Shown: positions 16,523-26,871, counted from the stretch's first letter. The stretch: 64,000 nt of DNA from Psychroserpens luteolus (GCF_021032705.1 NZ_JAHVXI010000001.1:1178001-1242000); one strand, 5' to 3'. Notes: generated by a model from the sequence alone, not told the origin. Translations and numbers: made by a program.

Positions 16523-19162
16523 ATGGATATACGTAGTATAAATGCAATGCGAGGACCAAATTACTGGTCTATTAGACGACACAAATTAATTGTTATGGTT
16601 TTAGACCTTAAAGAAATGGAGGAGTTACCATCTAATAAAGTTGATGGATTTTATGATCGTCTTAAAGCTATGTTTCCTGGTATGTATGAGCATCGTTGTT
16701 CTGTAGGTGAGCCTGGAGGTTTTTTTCAACGCGTAGAAGAAGGAACCTGGATGGGACATATTATAGAACATATTGCCCTAGAAATACAAACACTTGCTGG
16801 AATGGATGTTGGTTTTGGAAGAACAAGAGGTTATGGTGAAGAAGGTGTTTACAATGTTGTATTTGCCTATATGGAAGAATCGGTTGGTCGATATGCAGCA
16901 AAAGCATCAGTAAGAATATGCGAAGCTTTGATAAGTGGCGAAGCCTATGACTTATCAGAAGACATTCAAGAAATGCGAGAATTACGAGAGGCAGATCGTT
17001 TAGGACCAAGTACAGGATCTATAGTTGAAGAAGCGGAAGCTCGTGGCATTCCTTGGATTAGATTAAATAAATACTCACTATGTCAACTAGGATATGGTGC
17101 TAATCAAAAACGGATACAAGCTACAGTAACTAGTGAAACCAGCAGTATAGGTGTTGAACTCGCTTGTGATAAAGAAGATACAAAGTACTTATTAGAACAA
17201 GCCGAAGTAGAAGTGCCTCGTGGTGATATTATTCGTCGCGAACGAAGTTTAGAAGAAGCCTGTCGTTATGTGGGTTATCCTTTAGTGATTAAACCAATTG
17301 ATGGAAATCACGGACGAGGAATAACCGTAGATATTCAAAACTATGATGATGCACTTGTAGCATTTAGACATGCAAAAGACAGTTCGAGAAGTGGTGCTAT
17401 TATTGTAGAAAAATTTATTGTTGGTGAAGATTATAGGTTACTAGTTATTAATAACCAATTGGTTGCTGCTGCATTGCGTTCTCCAGCTCATGTTGTAGGT
17501 GACGGAAAGTCTACAGTTCAAGAATTGATTGATGAGGTTAATAAAGATCCGCGTCGTGGTTATGGTCATGAAAAGGTATTGACTCAAATTTCGGTTAATG
17601 AATTGACTAAAACGATTATTAAGGACGCAGGTTATACTTTAGATTCTGTAATTGCTGATGGTGAAAAACTTGTTTTGAAAGACACTGCTAATTTAAGTAC
17701 TGGAGGAACAGCAGAGGACGTGACAGATATTGTACACCCTGCAAACGTGTCTATGGCTGAACGTATTTCCAAAATTATTGATCTGGATATTTGTGGAATT
17801 GATATTATGACTACAGATATTTCTAAACCATTATCTGAAACAGGAGGAGCAGTTCTCGAAGTAAATGCTGGACCAGGGTTTAGAATGCACTTAGCACCAA
17901 CAACTGGACTCCCACGTAATGTCGCTGCACCAGTGATTGATAAATTATTTCCTCAAAAAGGAGATACAGGACGTATTCCTATTATTGCAACCTCAGGAAC
18001 CAATGGGAAAACGACCACTACAAGACTCATTGCTCATATTGCAAAAATGAAAGGGTATAGAGTTGGTTATACAACTAGTGACGGCGTGTATATCCAGAAC
18101 AGATTATTAATGACAGGAGATTGTACAGGGCCTGCAAGTGCTGAGTTTGTACTCAAAGATCCTACAGTCAACTTTGCTGTTTTAGAATGTGCCAGAGGTG
18201 GTTTGTTACGTGCAGGATTAGGATTTAAAAAATGTGATGTCGCTGTTGTAACTAATGTAGCTGCAGATCATTTAGGGTTAAAAGGAATTCATACTATAGA
18301 ACAATTAGCTAAAGTAAAAGCGGTGGTTCCAGAAACAGTATTACCAGACGGTTATGCGATATTAAATGCCGATGATGATTTGGTATATGATATGCGTCGT
18401 AATGTAGACTGTAATGTAGCGCTATTCTCAATGGATGAGAATAATCCTAGAGTAAAGGCATTACAACGTCTTAATGGTATTACAGCAGTATACGAAAATG
18501 GTTTTGTGACGATATGTAGAGGTGAATGGAAAATGCGCTTAATGAAAGCAGAGCATATTCCATTAACCTATGGAGGCAAAGCAAAATTTATGATTCAAAA
18601 TGTACTTGGAGCCGTTCTTGCAGCACATGTTCAAGGGATTAGTATTGAGGACATGAAAGCGGCTCTAGAAACATTTATTCCTTCGGCTTCGCAAACACCA
18701 GGGCGTTTAAATTTATTTGAATTTAATGATTTTACAATTCTTTTAGATTATGCGCATAATCCAGCAGGTATGAGAGCGCTTCAAAAATTCACCGATGAAT
18801 TAGAGGCTACTATAAAAGTTGGAATTATTGCAGGAATTGGAGATAGACGTGTTGAGGATAATAATGAAATGGGAGCAATTGCAGCTGAAATGTTTGACGA
18901 AATTATTATTCGTCAAGATAAACGTTTGAGAGGAAAAACTGAAGAAGAACTCATCAAGATGCTTAATGATGGTATCAAGATGAAAGATCCAAATAAGAAA
19001 ACAACTATCATTCCTTCAGAAAAAGAAGCGATTACCCATGCGGTAAAAAATGCAGTTAAAGGATCGTTGATTATATTGTGTAGTGATGTTATTCCTGATG
19101 CATTAGAATTAGTAAAGCAATTTAAAGAACAAGAGGCTAAAGGAGAATTAAACTTTGCCTAG
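16523..19162 (+). CDS. cphA: Cyanophycin synthetase
   Basis: CphA makes cyanophycin by ATP-dependent, stepwise addition of Asp to the backbone and Arg to its side chains. The 879-residue length is normal. The N-terminal domain starts DIRSINAMRGPNYWS and includes HIIEHIALEIQTLAGMDV. The ATP-grasp part (about residues 165-480) has YPLVIKPIDGNHGRGITVD and LEVNAGPGFRMHLAP. The C-terminal Mur-ligase-like domain (about 485-870) has the ATP loop ATSGTNGKTTTTR, LECARGGLLRAGLG and LLDYAHNPAGM. All three domains look intact. It is divergent from cyanophycinase and followed by a strong terminator, so it is probably monocistronic. Confidence 0.95.
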   Translation: MDIRSINAMRGPNYWSIRRHKLIVMVLDLKEMEELPSNKVDGFYDRLKAMFPGMYEHRCSVGEPGGFFQRVEEGTWMGHIIEHIALEIQTLAGMDVGFGRTRGYGEEGVYNVVFAYMEESVGRYAAKASVRICEALISGEAYDLSEDIQEMRELREADRLGPSTGSIVEEAEARGIPWIRLNKYSLCQLGYGANQKRIQATVTSETSSIGVELACDKEDTKYLLEQAEVEVPRGDIIRRERSLEEACRYVGYPLVIKPIDGNHGRGITVDIQNYDDALVAFRHAKDSSRSGAIIVEKFIVGEDYRLLVINNQLVAAALRSPAHVVGDGKSTVQELIDEVNKDPRRGYGHEKVLTQISVNELTKTIIKDAGYTLDSVIADGEKLVLKDTANLSTGGTAEDVTDIVHPANVSMAERISKIIDLDICGIDIMTTDISKPLSETGGAVLEVNAGPGFRMHLAPTTGLPRNVAAPVIDKLFPQKGDTGRIPIIATSGTNGKTTTTRLIAHIAKMKGYRVGYTTSDGVYIQNRLLMTGDCTGPASAEFVLKDPTVNFAVLECARGGLLRAGLGFKKCDVAVVTNVAADHLGLKGIHTIEQLAKVKAVVPETVLPDGYAILNADDDLVYDMRRNVDCNVALFSMDENNPRVKALQRLNGITAVYENGFVTICRGEWKMRLMKAEHIPLTYGGKAKFMIQNVLGAVLAAHVQGISIEDMKAALETFIPSASQTPGRLNLFEFNDFTILLDYAHNPAGMRALQKFTDELEATIKVGIIAGIGDRRVEDNNEMGAIAAEMFDEIIIRQDKRLRGKTEEELIKMLNDGIKMKDPNKKTTIIPSEKEAITHAVKNAVKGSLIILCSDVIPDALELVKQFKEQEAKGELNFA

Positions 19163-19185
19163 AGCTTACTTTTTAATTGAGGTAT

Positions 19186-19218
19186 AAAAAAATCCGAAAC
19201 ATATGTTTCGGATTTTTT
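19186..19218. terminator. Strong bidirectional intrinsic terminator after cphA
   Basis: A 14-bp stem (AAAAAATCCGAAAC at 19187-19200 and its complement at 19205-19218, ATAT loop) has an A-run before and a T-run after. It serves cphA on the plus strand and the convergent small-protein gene on the minus strand. Confidence 0.9.
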
Positions 19219-19238
19219 GAATCTATTTTTAAAACTAA

Positions 19239-19511
19239 TTAGCAAAGCTTTACTGTTTTTACTTTAATCTGTAAACTCTTTCTGTAAGCTCTAATACTAA
19301 TAATATCTGAACTCTTCTTTCTGTTTATTTTCAAAACTTGAGCTTTAACAGCAGAAGAAGATGTTGTTTCTTTTTTTATTTTTTGAGTTTTACTCTTATT
19401 TTCGACTACAGTTTCTACAGTATCATTATTTTTGATATCTACATTAGTGTCCTGTCCTACTGAAAGTAGAGGCAACATTGCAAAGGCTAATATGGTTAAT
19501 ACTTTTTTCAT
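19239..19511 (-). CDS. Small secreted basic protein, unknown function
   Basis: A 90-residue protein with a clear signal peptide (MKKVLTILAFAMLPLLSVGQ, cut near residue 19). The mature part is short, Lys/Thr/Ser-rich and strongly basic, and I recognise no domain. A start at ATG 19511 is supported by the signal peptide, and a shared terminator lies between it and cphA. About 170 bp separate it from the divergent aldehyde dehydrogenase gene. A real gene is likely because of the coherent signal sequence, but its role is unknown. Confidence 0.65.
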   Translation of the reverse strand: MKKVLTILAFAMLPLLSVGQDTNVDIKNNDTVETVVENKSKTQKIKKETTSSSAVKAQVLKINRKKSSDIISIRAYRKSLQIKVKTVKLC

Positions 19512-19684
19512 AATCGTTGAGGGTTTTTTGTTTTAAACTCAGTTCAAAGAAACGCAACAATTTGAGTGATTATGAATATTTTAGATAAAACGGATGATTT
19601 TTAGTTGAGATGAACTTGTTCGTAAAAAACATCGATGAAATGCACAAAAACGGCTCGCAGCCCAATAAAAACGTTAAGGATTAA

Positions 19685-21097
19685 ATGACAAATTATTCAG
19701 ATAACAAGTATTTTGAACTGTTTGAAACACAAAAAGCAAATCAATATCATATAGGAAATACAACTTATAAAGCTCGTATTAAAAAACTGAAAGCTTTAAA
19801 ATTTGCACTTGAACGCACCTATAAAAATGCTATTGAAGAAGCACTTTATCAAGATTTCAAAAAACCTAAAGTAGAAACAGGACTTACAGAAATTTATTTA
19901 GTTGTTAAGGAAATCAAATATGCCATTTCTAATTTAAGATCTTGGTTAAGTGATCAAAGAGTAAGTACACCTTTGACCTTATTAGGAACGTCATCTTATA
20001 TTAGGTATGAACCTAAAGGTGTGTGTTTAATTATTTCACCATGGAATTATCCTGTGAATCTTACATTCGGACCTTTAGTATCTGCAATAGCTGCTGGAAA
20101 CACTGTGATTTTAAAACCGTCTGAAATGACACCAAATACATCTGCTGTGATGGCTAAAATCGTTAAAGATGTATTTAGTGAAAATGAAGTGGCTTTGGTT
20201 GAAGGTGAGGTCGAAGTATCTCAAGAGTTATTGAAATTGCCTTTTAATCATATATTTTTTACTGGATCTCCTACTGTAGGTAAGATTATCATGTCTGCAG
20301 CTTCAAAGCATTTATCCTCAGTAACTTTAGAATTAGGAGGAAAGTCACCTACGATTATTCATGAATCGGTTGATTTGAAAGCCGCAATGAAGAATATAGT
20401 TTGGGGTAAATATTTAAATAATGGGCAAACCTGTATTGCTCCAGATTATGTATTTGTGCATGAATCTATTAAAGATGAATTCATTGAAGCATTCAAAGCA
20501 AAAGCTCTAGAGTATTACTCTGAAGATCCTAAAACTTCAGAATCGTATAGTCGAGTTGTCAATGAGAAACATTTTAACCGACTTGTAGCTAGCATTGAAA
20601 ATGCCAAAGAACAAAAAGCTACGATTGAGTTAGGAGGCGATTATGATGAGGCTTCAAATTACATTGCGCCAACATTAATATCAAACTTACCTGAAGAAGC
20701 AACATTGTTAGCCGAAGAAATTTTTGGTCCAATACTACCCATAAAAACGTATAAAGCAATTGATGAAGTTATTGATTATATCAATTCAAAAGAAAAACCG
20801 CTAGCACTTTATATTTACGCAAGACGTAAAAGAGTTATCAATAGGATATTAAAGTCTACACGAGCAGGTAGTACTTGTATTAATAGCAATGCACTTCAAT
20901 ATTCAAATCATCATTTACCATTTGGAGGCTCAAACAATAGTGGTATAGGTAAGGCGCATGGTTTTTTTGGTTTTCAAGAATTCACCAATGCACGCTCTGT
21001 TTTGAAAAGACACTTTCCTGGACCTTTATATTTACTATTTCCGCCTTATAATCGGTTTAAAGAGAAAATAACGAAAGCAGCGATTAAATGGTTTTAA
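19685..21097 (+). CDS. NAD(P)-dependent aldehyde dehydrogenase
   Basis: A class-3-like aldehyde dehydrogenase of 470 residues that oxidises an aldehyde to the acid. Visible landmarks are PKGVCLIISPWNYPVNL, which holds the catalytic Asn of the active site; FFTGSPTVGKIIM, part of the NAD-binding fold; the general base Glu216 in ELGGKSPT; and the catalytic Cys250 in NNGQTCIAPDY. EEIFGPILPI and the C-terminal LPFGGSNNSGIGKAHG follow. The compact length and the hydrophobic C-terminal tail resemble fatty-aldehyde dehydrogenases; the substrate cannot be fixed. Its last 4 bp overlap the end of the convergent glycosylasparaginase gene. An AAGGA stretch precedes the ATG. Confidence 0.93.
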   Translation: MTNYSDNKYFELFETQKANQYHIGNTTYKARIKKLKALKFALERTYKNAIEEALYQDFKKPKVETGLTEIYLVVKEIKYAISNLRSWLSDQRVSTPLTLLGTSSYIRYEPKGVCLIISPWNYPVNLTFGPLVSAIAAGNTVILKPSEMTPNTSAVMAKIVKDVFSENEVALVEGEVEVSQELLKLPFNHIFFTGSPTVGKIIMSAASKHLSSVTLELGGKSPTIIHESVDLKAAMKNIVWGKYLNNGQTCIAPDYVFVHESIKDEFIEAFKAKALEYYSEDPKTSESYSRVVNEKHFNRLVASIENAKEQKATIELGGDYDEASNYIAPTLISNLPEEATLLAEEIFGPILPIKTYKAIDEVIDYINSKEKPLALYIYARRKRVINRILKSTRAGSTCINSNALQYSNHHLPFGGSNNSGIGKAHGFFGFQEFTNARSVLKRHFPGPLYLLFPPYNRFKEKITKAAIKWF

Positions 21098-22107
21098 GCT
21101 TTATTAAAATAGTCTGACTGTATTTGCTCATTTACACCATCTTGAAATTTAGTCATACTAAACCACTGGTGGATAGAGTAACTTCCAGTCTCACCTTTTT
21201 TATTAACAGCAATATATCCAACTTGAAAATCTTTATAGTTGCTGTTGGGTTTATTCACAATTCTACTAATGGCTTCTTCGCAGGCTTCTTGAGGTGATTT
21301 CCCTTGTCGCATCAATTCTACGACCAAAAAACTACCGACAGTTTTTACCACTTCTTCACCAAGACCAGTTGCTACACAAGCTCCAATTTCATTGTCTACA
21401 AATAGACCCGAACCAATAATTGGCGAATCACCAACACGTCCTCCCATTTTATAAGCTAAACCACTCGTAGTACAAGCGCCAGAAATATCACCATTTTTAT
21501 CTATAGCTAACATTCCAATGGTATCATGATTTTCAATATTAATTATAGGTTTGTATTTGGCTTCTACTTTCCATTTTTTCCAAGCTTCTTTAGATGCTTC
21601 AGTAAGTAAATCTTCTGGTTCGAAACCTTTTGATACTGCAAATTGTTTAGCACCTTCACCAGCAAGCATGACATGAGGTGTGTCTTCCATCACTTTTCTT
21701 GCAACAGAAACGGCATGTGTAATGTTTTGGAGATATACCACCGAACCACAATTACCATGTTTGTCCATAATACAAGCATCTAATGTGACATTACCATCGC
21801 GATCAGGTAAACCACCTTTACCAACAGATTGACCTTTTTCATTTGCTTCTTCAACCATACAACCTTGTTCTACGGCATCTAAAGCATTGCCTCCAGCTTG
21901 TAATACTTCCATAGCTTTTGCAGTAGCATCAATGACATGCCATGTAGCAATAACTAATGGTAATGTTGCTTTAGAATGCGTTGAAGACGTCGCAGCAGTA
22001 GCTTTTTTCTCTTCGGAAGTTTTTTCAGCACAACCAACAAGTGTACTTCCAACTGCCAACCCAACGCTTGTTAATGAGGCATTTTTAATAAAGTGTCTTC
22101 GTTTCAT
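21094..22107 (-). CDS. N4-(beta-N-acetylglucosaminyl)-L-asparaginase (glycosylasparaginase)
   Basis: An Ntn-hydrolase that cleaves the GlcNAc-Asn bond left after glycoprotein breakdown. The 337-residue precursor begins with a twin-arginine-like signal (KRRHFIKNASLTSVGLAVG) followed by LVGC, suggesting a Tat-exported lipoprotein. The family pattern is clear: VIATWHVIDATAKAMEVLQ, GGNALDAVEQGCMVEE and GGLPDRDGNVTLDACIMD. The autocleavage site is HDTIGMLAID with the predicted nucleophile Thr196, followed by GRVGDSPIIGSGLFVDN. It is the last gene of the GH92-transporter-asparaginase operon (11 bp after the transporter gene). It differs from the isoaspartyl peptidase at 12.2 kb by its signal and by the aspartylglucosaminidase-type residues. 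Confidence 0.9.
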   Translation of the reverse strand: MKRRHFIKNASLTSVGLAVGSTLVGCAEKTSEEKKATAATSSTHSKATLPLVIATWHVIDATAKAMEVLQAGGNALDAVEQGCMVEEANEKGQSVGKGGLPDRDGNVTLDACIMDKHGNCGSVVYLQNITHAVSVARKVMEDTPHVMLAGEGAKQFAVSKGFEPEDLLTEASKEAWKKWKVEAKYKPIINIENHDTIGMLAIDKNGDISGACTTSGLAYKMGGRVGDSPIIGSGLFVDNEIGACVATGLGEEVVKTVGSFLVVELMRQGKSPQEACEEAISRIVNKPNSNYKDFQVGYIAVNKKGETGSYSIHQWFSMTKFQDGVNEQIQSDYFNKA

Positions 22108-22118
22108 AATTTAGTTTA

Positions 22119-23789
22119 TTAATATTCTACACCTTGTTTATCAAGTACAGTTTTTGTTCTAAATGCATAAAATAATAGGTAAGCAAAACAGGCTACAGCT
22201 ATCCAATAAGACGATTGAATTGTAAATACATCAGCCAGTTTCCCTTGTACAGGAGGAATAATAGCACCACCTAAAATCATCATGATTAAAAAGGCCGAAC
22301 CTTGAGACGTGTATTTTCCTAAGCCAGCAATACTTAATGTAAAGATACAAGGCCACATAATTGAGCAGAATAAACCTCCAGATAAAAATGCAAATAAAGC
22401 AACATTACCAGAAGAAAATAAACCAATCAGCATGCCTAAAATTCCTAAAAAGCTGAATATTTTTAGCGTTTTAACCGGATTATCCTTAGCCAAGAAAAAG
22501 CCTCCTATTTGAACGGCTACACAAATAGCGAAAAATAAAATTTCGTTGGTGGTAAAACTACTTTTAAATGAATTTGCTAAAAGAATAACACCAAAAGCTA
22601 TGTATGGGACAATGATAAGTAACACTTTCTTTAACCCTTTACTAGGATTAAACACGGTGATTGCTCCAACCCAACGTCCAATCATGAGTCCGCCCCAGTA
22701 CAATGAAATATATTTTCCAATTTCCGAATCATTTAATACGGGTAATCCAAGTGCATTGAGATTTGAACTGTCAATACCTTGTTTTAATAGTTCTCCGAGA
22801 TTACTACCAATAGTTACTTCTACACCTACATAGGTAAATATGGCTAACATTCCTAAAACCAATTGAGGGTATTTCATGGCGCCCCAACCCGATGATCGCT
22901 TTGAAGCCATAGAGTTGGCTATGAACACAGCAATTATAACGGCAAAAAGGGCAACAAATAGAATCATTAATCGTGTCTGCTCCAAGTCGTCAGTTACAGG
23001 AGTATCACCAGAATACGTACTAAAAATATAGCCAAAACAACCTACGATAACCAGTGTTAAAATAACGAGTAAGTTTCGTGCTTTGTTGGCAGGCTCAAAA
23101 GCGGTGTCTGACTTTAAAGATGGTAGTTTTTTAGAAAAATGAAATAAAGCTGCGGCTACTAAAAATAAGGCGCCAACACCAAGATATAAGGCTTGAACAG
23201 TCACTAAGGTAATTTCATTGTTAGTAATCATCTCAGCCAATTCATCAGTACTCCAAGTTGCAGATCCAAAAATGACTAAGCTTACAACAATTGGTCCTAT
23301 AGTAGTTCCGAAGGAATTAATACCACCTGCTAAATTTAGACGATGTGAACCTGTTTTCGGATCTCCAAGAGCTATGGCAAAAGGGTTAGCTGCTGTTTGT
23401 TGTAAAGAAAAGCCTAAACCAACAATAAAAAGTGCAATAAGGACTAAATAGAAAACACTAGTTTGACCTTGTTCAGCACCTGCTGTTGACGGATACATTA
23501 CAAATGCTCCTATAGCCGATAATAGCAGGCCATAGACAATACCAGCCTTATAGCCCCAGGTATTGAGAATATCTTTTTTAATCGTACTAGACATAATAAA
23601 AAGCAATAATGCACCAATATAATAGGCACCATAAAATGCAAAATCTACCAATTGAGATTGAAATTGATCTATATTAAAATAGGTTTTACAAAATGGAATA
23701 AATACGCCATTTGATGCTGCTATAAATCCCCAAAAAAAGAAGACAGTCACTAAAGTGGCTAAAGCAGATTTGTTGTTTTGATTTGTCAT
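22119..23789 (-). CDS. FucP-type MFS sugar transporter
   Basis: A 556-residue inner-membrane protein with about 12-14 hydrophobic segments. The start ([22 protein letters not shown]) matches the FucP/GluP family of sugar:proton symporters, as do [33 protein letters not shown], which is typed here only in part ([15 protein letters not shown]), and [21 protein letters not shown]. It is longer than E. coli FucP (438 residues) owing to extra membrane segments in the middle. It lies 36 bp after the GH92 gene and 11 bp before the glycosylasparaginase gene in one operon. The likely cargo is the mannose or GlcNAc released by the neighbours (inference). Confidence 0.88.
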   Translation of the reverse strand: MTNQNNKSALATLVTVFFFWGFIAASNGVFIPFCKTYFNIDQFQSQLVDFAFYGAYYIGALLLFIMSSTIKKDILNTWGYKAGIVYGLLLSAIGAFVMYPSTAGAEQGQTSVFYLVLIALFIVGLGFSLQQTAANPFAIALGDPKTGSHRLNLAGGINSFGTTIGPIVVSLVIFGSATWSTDELAEMITNNEITLVTVQALYLGVGALFLVAAALFHFSKKLPSLKSDTAFEPANKARNLLVILTLVIVGCFGYIFSTYSGDTPVTDDLEQTRLMILFVALFAVIIAVFIANSMASKRSSGWGAMKYPQLVLGMLAIFTYVGVEVTIGSNLGELLKQGIDSSNLNALGLPVLNDSEIGKYISLYWGGLMIGRWVGAITVFNPSKGLKKVLLIIVPYIAFGVILLANSFKSSFTTNEILFFAICVAVQIGGFFLAKDNPVKTLKIFSFLGILGMLIGLFSSGNVALFAFLSGGLFCSIMWPCIFTLSIAGLGKYTSQGSAFLIMMILGGAIIPPVQGKLADVFTIQSSYWIAVACFAYLLFYAFRTKTVLDKQGVEY

Positions 23790-23825
23790 AAGTTAATTGA
23801 TTAGTTATCTAATTATATTTATACG

Positions 23826-26774
23826 CTATTTAACTGAAATTTCATCTACAAACAACCAGCTTCTACCATCATGAGGATAGCCTAAATGCCACTCTGGGAG
23901 CTTGCCTAGTTTTTTTGCAATAATCTTTATGTACTGAAATTCCTTTGGAGTTTGTTTAAAAATAATAGTTTCAATCTCTACGTCTTCTGAAGGTTTTGCT
24001 GTATCGATAGTTCTTACAGCATCAATGGTTGTAAAGTTAACACCGTCTTTTGATCCAAGGCATTCGATACGTGTTGGGTAGAATATCCAAGAACGTTGAT
24101 CCTGAAGGAAGTTAACACTAACTGAATGTACCTGTTTTGTACTGCCTAAATCTACGGTTGCTATTAAATCTTCATCAAAATAACCTTGCCAAGTTCCTGT
24201 TCTAAAGTCCTGTGTTCCCAAAATGCCATCGATAAGCGCATCATTACCTCCAGCATTATATTGGTTGGCATATTTGGTTTCTAATTTAATAGACAAGTTT
24301 GGGTCTATTTTATAGAATTTAGTTTCAATGATAGGACTTTTTGTGCCGTTTTTTTCCGAGTAAACATTTAGGGTTGTTGGTTCCGAAATTTTGAATGGTT
24401 TATCATAAGTAATAAAATTTTGGTCATTAATGCTATATAAAATGGATGCATTTTTATCTACATTTTCTAATACAACTTCGGTATCACCTTTAAAAGCCAC
24501 ATCTCCTTTTGCAATAAATGGTGCCGCAACTATTACATGGTCATTAATTTCGGTTGTAGGCTCGTTCCCATCACGACTTCCCCAAACGGCCGGATTATCG
24601 GTCATTTTGAATTCTAAAGCACCACCAGACATGATGTCTTCGTGAGAAATAAATGTCTTATCAAGTGATTTTCCGTTGAGGTAAGCATATTCGACATAGA
24701 TATTTGTGTCACTTAAATTATCGGCTACAATAGTAAATTGTCTTCCATTTTCAAGATTAATAGTTGCTTTATCGAACAATGGTGTTCCAATAATGTATTG
24801 ATTACTTCCAGGCGTTACTGGATAGAATCCCATCGATGAAAATACATACCATGCACTCATTTGTCCACAATCTTCATTACCTGAAATTCCATCAGGTTCA
24901 TTGGTATATAATTCGGTTAAGATTTGATGGACTTTTTCTTGGGTCTTATGAGGTTTGTTTACAAAATTATAAAGGTAAGCCATGTGGTGACTAGGTTCAT
25001 TCCCATGAGCGTATTGTCCAATTAGCCCTGTGATATCAGCTTGGTTACGTCCCGAGGTTTCAGCATTTGCCGTGAATAATTCATCTAACTGAGCTTCTAG
25101 TTTATCTTTTCCGCCGAGAAGCTTTATAAATCCTGAAATATCCTGAGGCACATAAAAACTATATTGCCATGAGTTGGCTTCGGTATAGTTGAAATTGACT
25201 TCATAGGGATCAAAAGGTGCAAACCACGTATTGCGAAAACGCCCACGCATAAACTGGCTTTCGGGATCGTATATATTTTTATAGTATTGTGCGCGTTCAC
25301 TATATGTTTTATAGTCATCATCCTTACCCATGGCTTTTGCCATTTGCGCTATGGTCCAATCATCATAAGCATATTCTAGTGTTTTTGATACCGATTCACT
25401 TTCCTCTTCAACAGGAATAAAACCAAGTTCTTTATAGCTCTTGAGTCCTAATTTGTCTCTAGTAGCCGAATGCTTCATAGCTTCTAAAGCTTTTTCAGTG
25501 TCATAATTAGTGATGCCCTTTAAATAAGCATCAGAAATTACTGGAACCGCATGATAACCAATCATGCAACCTGTATAACAAGCCGAGAGATCCCAAATTG
25601 GCATAATACCGCCTTCGTCATATTTAGCCAAAAACGTATTTATAAAATCATTGGTTCGCTCTTGCTCAATAATAGTATACAAAGGATGTGCAGCACGATA
25701 CGTATCCCATAACGAGAACACAGTATAGTATTCAAAATCATTAGTTTCATGGATATCAAGATCCATACCTCGATATCTGCCATCGACATCCTGATAAAGA
25801 TTAGGTGCGATCATGGTGTGATACATCGCCGAATAAAAGTTAGTCTTGTAATCTTCATTTTGGGACTCAACAACTATTTTTTCCAGTTGGTTTTCCCAAG
25901 TTTGTTGTGCTTCAGTTTTAATTTGCTCAAAGGTCTTGTTTCCTATTTCTTCTTGCCTATTATTTTCGGCGCCATTTACATCAACAGCCGAAATTCCTAT
26001 CTTAACATAAACCGGGTCGTTATTAGGATTGTCAAATTCAATGGCAGCTTGCTTACTTTGATATTTATAATTTTTAGAGACTAAAATTCCATTTTCATTA
26101 TAGGTGATGTCTCTTATAGGCTTTGAAAACTGAATACTATAAAACAGTCTTTGGTCAGTTGCCCAAGCTTTAGAATGCCTAAAACCTGAAATGGTAGAAT
26201 CGTTTATTTTCTGAATTTTATAATCTAAGATTTCATCGCGATGATCTAAATCTAATATTACAATTTGATCATTTGAAGATGGAAATTGATACTTGTGAAT
26301 TCCACTACGTTTTGAAACCGTTAATTCTACATCAATGTTAGTAGAATCTAAATGTACCTTATAATAGGCAGGTTCTGCTATTTCATTATCATGAGAAAAG
26401 TGTGCGCGATAACCTGGTTTTTCGTCGCTACCATTATTGAAGTTAATGGCATTAGTTGGCATTAGTAGTATATCGCCATAATCGCTAACACCAGTTCCGC
26501 TCAAGTGCGTGTGCGAAAAACCGTAAATGTAGCTATCACTATAATGATAACCGGAGCAACCATCCCATCCATCTAGTCTTGTGTCTGGACTTAATTGCAT
26601 CATTCCAAATGGCATTGTTGCTCCAGGATAGGTGTGTCCGTGACCGCCAGTGCCAATAAACGGATTGACATATTCAATAAGTGGCTTGTCTTTTTTAGCG
26701 ATTTCTATTTGAGGTTTGGTTTCGCAACTCGTTAGAGATAGTGCAAGAAAAACGATAGAAAAAAGATATTTCAT
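23826..26774 (-). CDS. GH92 family alpha-mannosidase lipoprotein
   Basis: A 982-residue surface or periplasmic lipoprotein: signal peptide with lipobox LTSC (lipidated Cys17). The GH92 domain starts at YVNPFIGTGGHGHTYPGA (about residue 35) with PFGMMQLSPDTR and GFSHTHLSGTGVSDYGD. It carries GNEDCGQMSAWYVFSS (about residue 630), the conserved GH92 active-site segment that holds the predicted acid. A chitobiase/Fn3-associated domain (about residues 750-820, SILYSINDQNFITYDKP) and a discoidin-like sugar-binding domain (about 825-982) follow. GH92 enzymes are calcium-dependent exo-mannosidases acting mainly on alpha-1,2 links of high-mannose N-glycans. First gene of its operon; the linkage specificity is not predictable from this reading. 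Confidence 0.94.
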   Translation of the reverse strand: MKYLFSIVFLALSLTSCETKPQIEIAKKDKPLIEYVNPFIGTGGHGHTYPGATMPFGMMQLSPDTRLDGWDGCSGYHYSDSYIYGFSHTHLSGTGVSDYGDILLMPTNAINFNNGSDEKPGYRAHFSHDNEIAEPAYYKVHLDSTNIDVELTVSKRSGIHKYQFPSSNDQIVILDLDHRDEILDYKIQKINDSTISGFRHSKAWATDQRLFYSIQFSKPIRDITYNENGILVSKNYKYQSKQAAIEFDNPNNDPVYVKIGISAVDVNGAENNRQEEIGNKTFEQIKTEAQQTWENQLEKIVVESQNEDYKTNFYSAMYHTMIAPNLYQDVDGRYRGMDLDIHETNDFEYYTVFSLWDTYRAAHPLYTIIEQERTNDFINTFLAKYDEGGIMPIWDLSACYTGCMIGYHAVPVISDAYLKGITNYDTEKALEAMKHSATRDKLGLKSYKELGFIPVEEESESVSKTLEYAYDDWTIAQMAKAMGKDDDYKTYSERAQYYKNIYDPESQFMRGRFRNTWFAPFDPYEVNFNYTEANSWQYSFYVPQDISGFIKLLGGKDKLEAQLDELFTANAETSGRNQADITGLIGQYAHGNEPSHHMAYLYNFVNKPHKTQEKVHQILTELYTNEPDGISGNEDCGQMSAWYVFSSMGFYPVTPGSNQYIIGTPLFDKATINLENGRQFTIVADNLSDTNIYVEYAYLNGKSLDKTFISHEDIMSGGALEFKMTDNPAVWGSRDGNEPTTEINDHVIVAAPFIAKGDVAFKGDTEVVLENVDKNASILYSINDQNFITYDKPFKISEPTTLNVYSEKNGTKSPIIETKFYKIDPNLSIKLETKYANQYNAGGNDALIDGILGTQDFRTGTWQGYFDEDLIATVDLGSTKQVHSVSVNFLQDQRSWIFYPTRIECLGSKDGVNFTTIDAVRTIDTAKPSEDVEIETIIFKQTPKEFQYIKIIAKKLGKLPEWHLGYPHDGRSWLFVDEISVK

Positions 26775-26863
26775 GGAAGATTTTATTAATCGAAAGGGAA
26801 GATACTAAATCTTAAGGTATCGTTAAATATATTTTAACAACTAAGTTCCTTTTTAAAATGACT

Positions 26864-26871
26864 TATCTTTG
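26864..26871 (+). promoter_or_regulatory. -7 promoter element of the metallophosphoesterase gene
   Basis: TATCTTTG matches TAnnTTTG and lies 15 bp before the ATG at 26887. It overlaps the upstream in-frame TTG at 26869, which rules that TTG out as the start codon. The leader would be about 10 nt. Confidence 0.55.

Noticed and set aside
21094-22107. Second cyanophycin-pathway isoaspartyl peptidase
   Set aside because: The export signal, the aspartylglucosaminidase-type sequence and the operon with GH92 point to GlcNAc-Asn cleavage instead.
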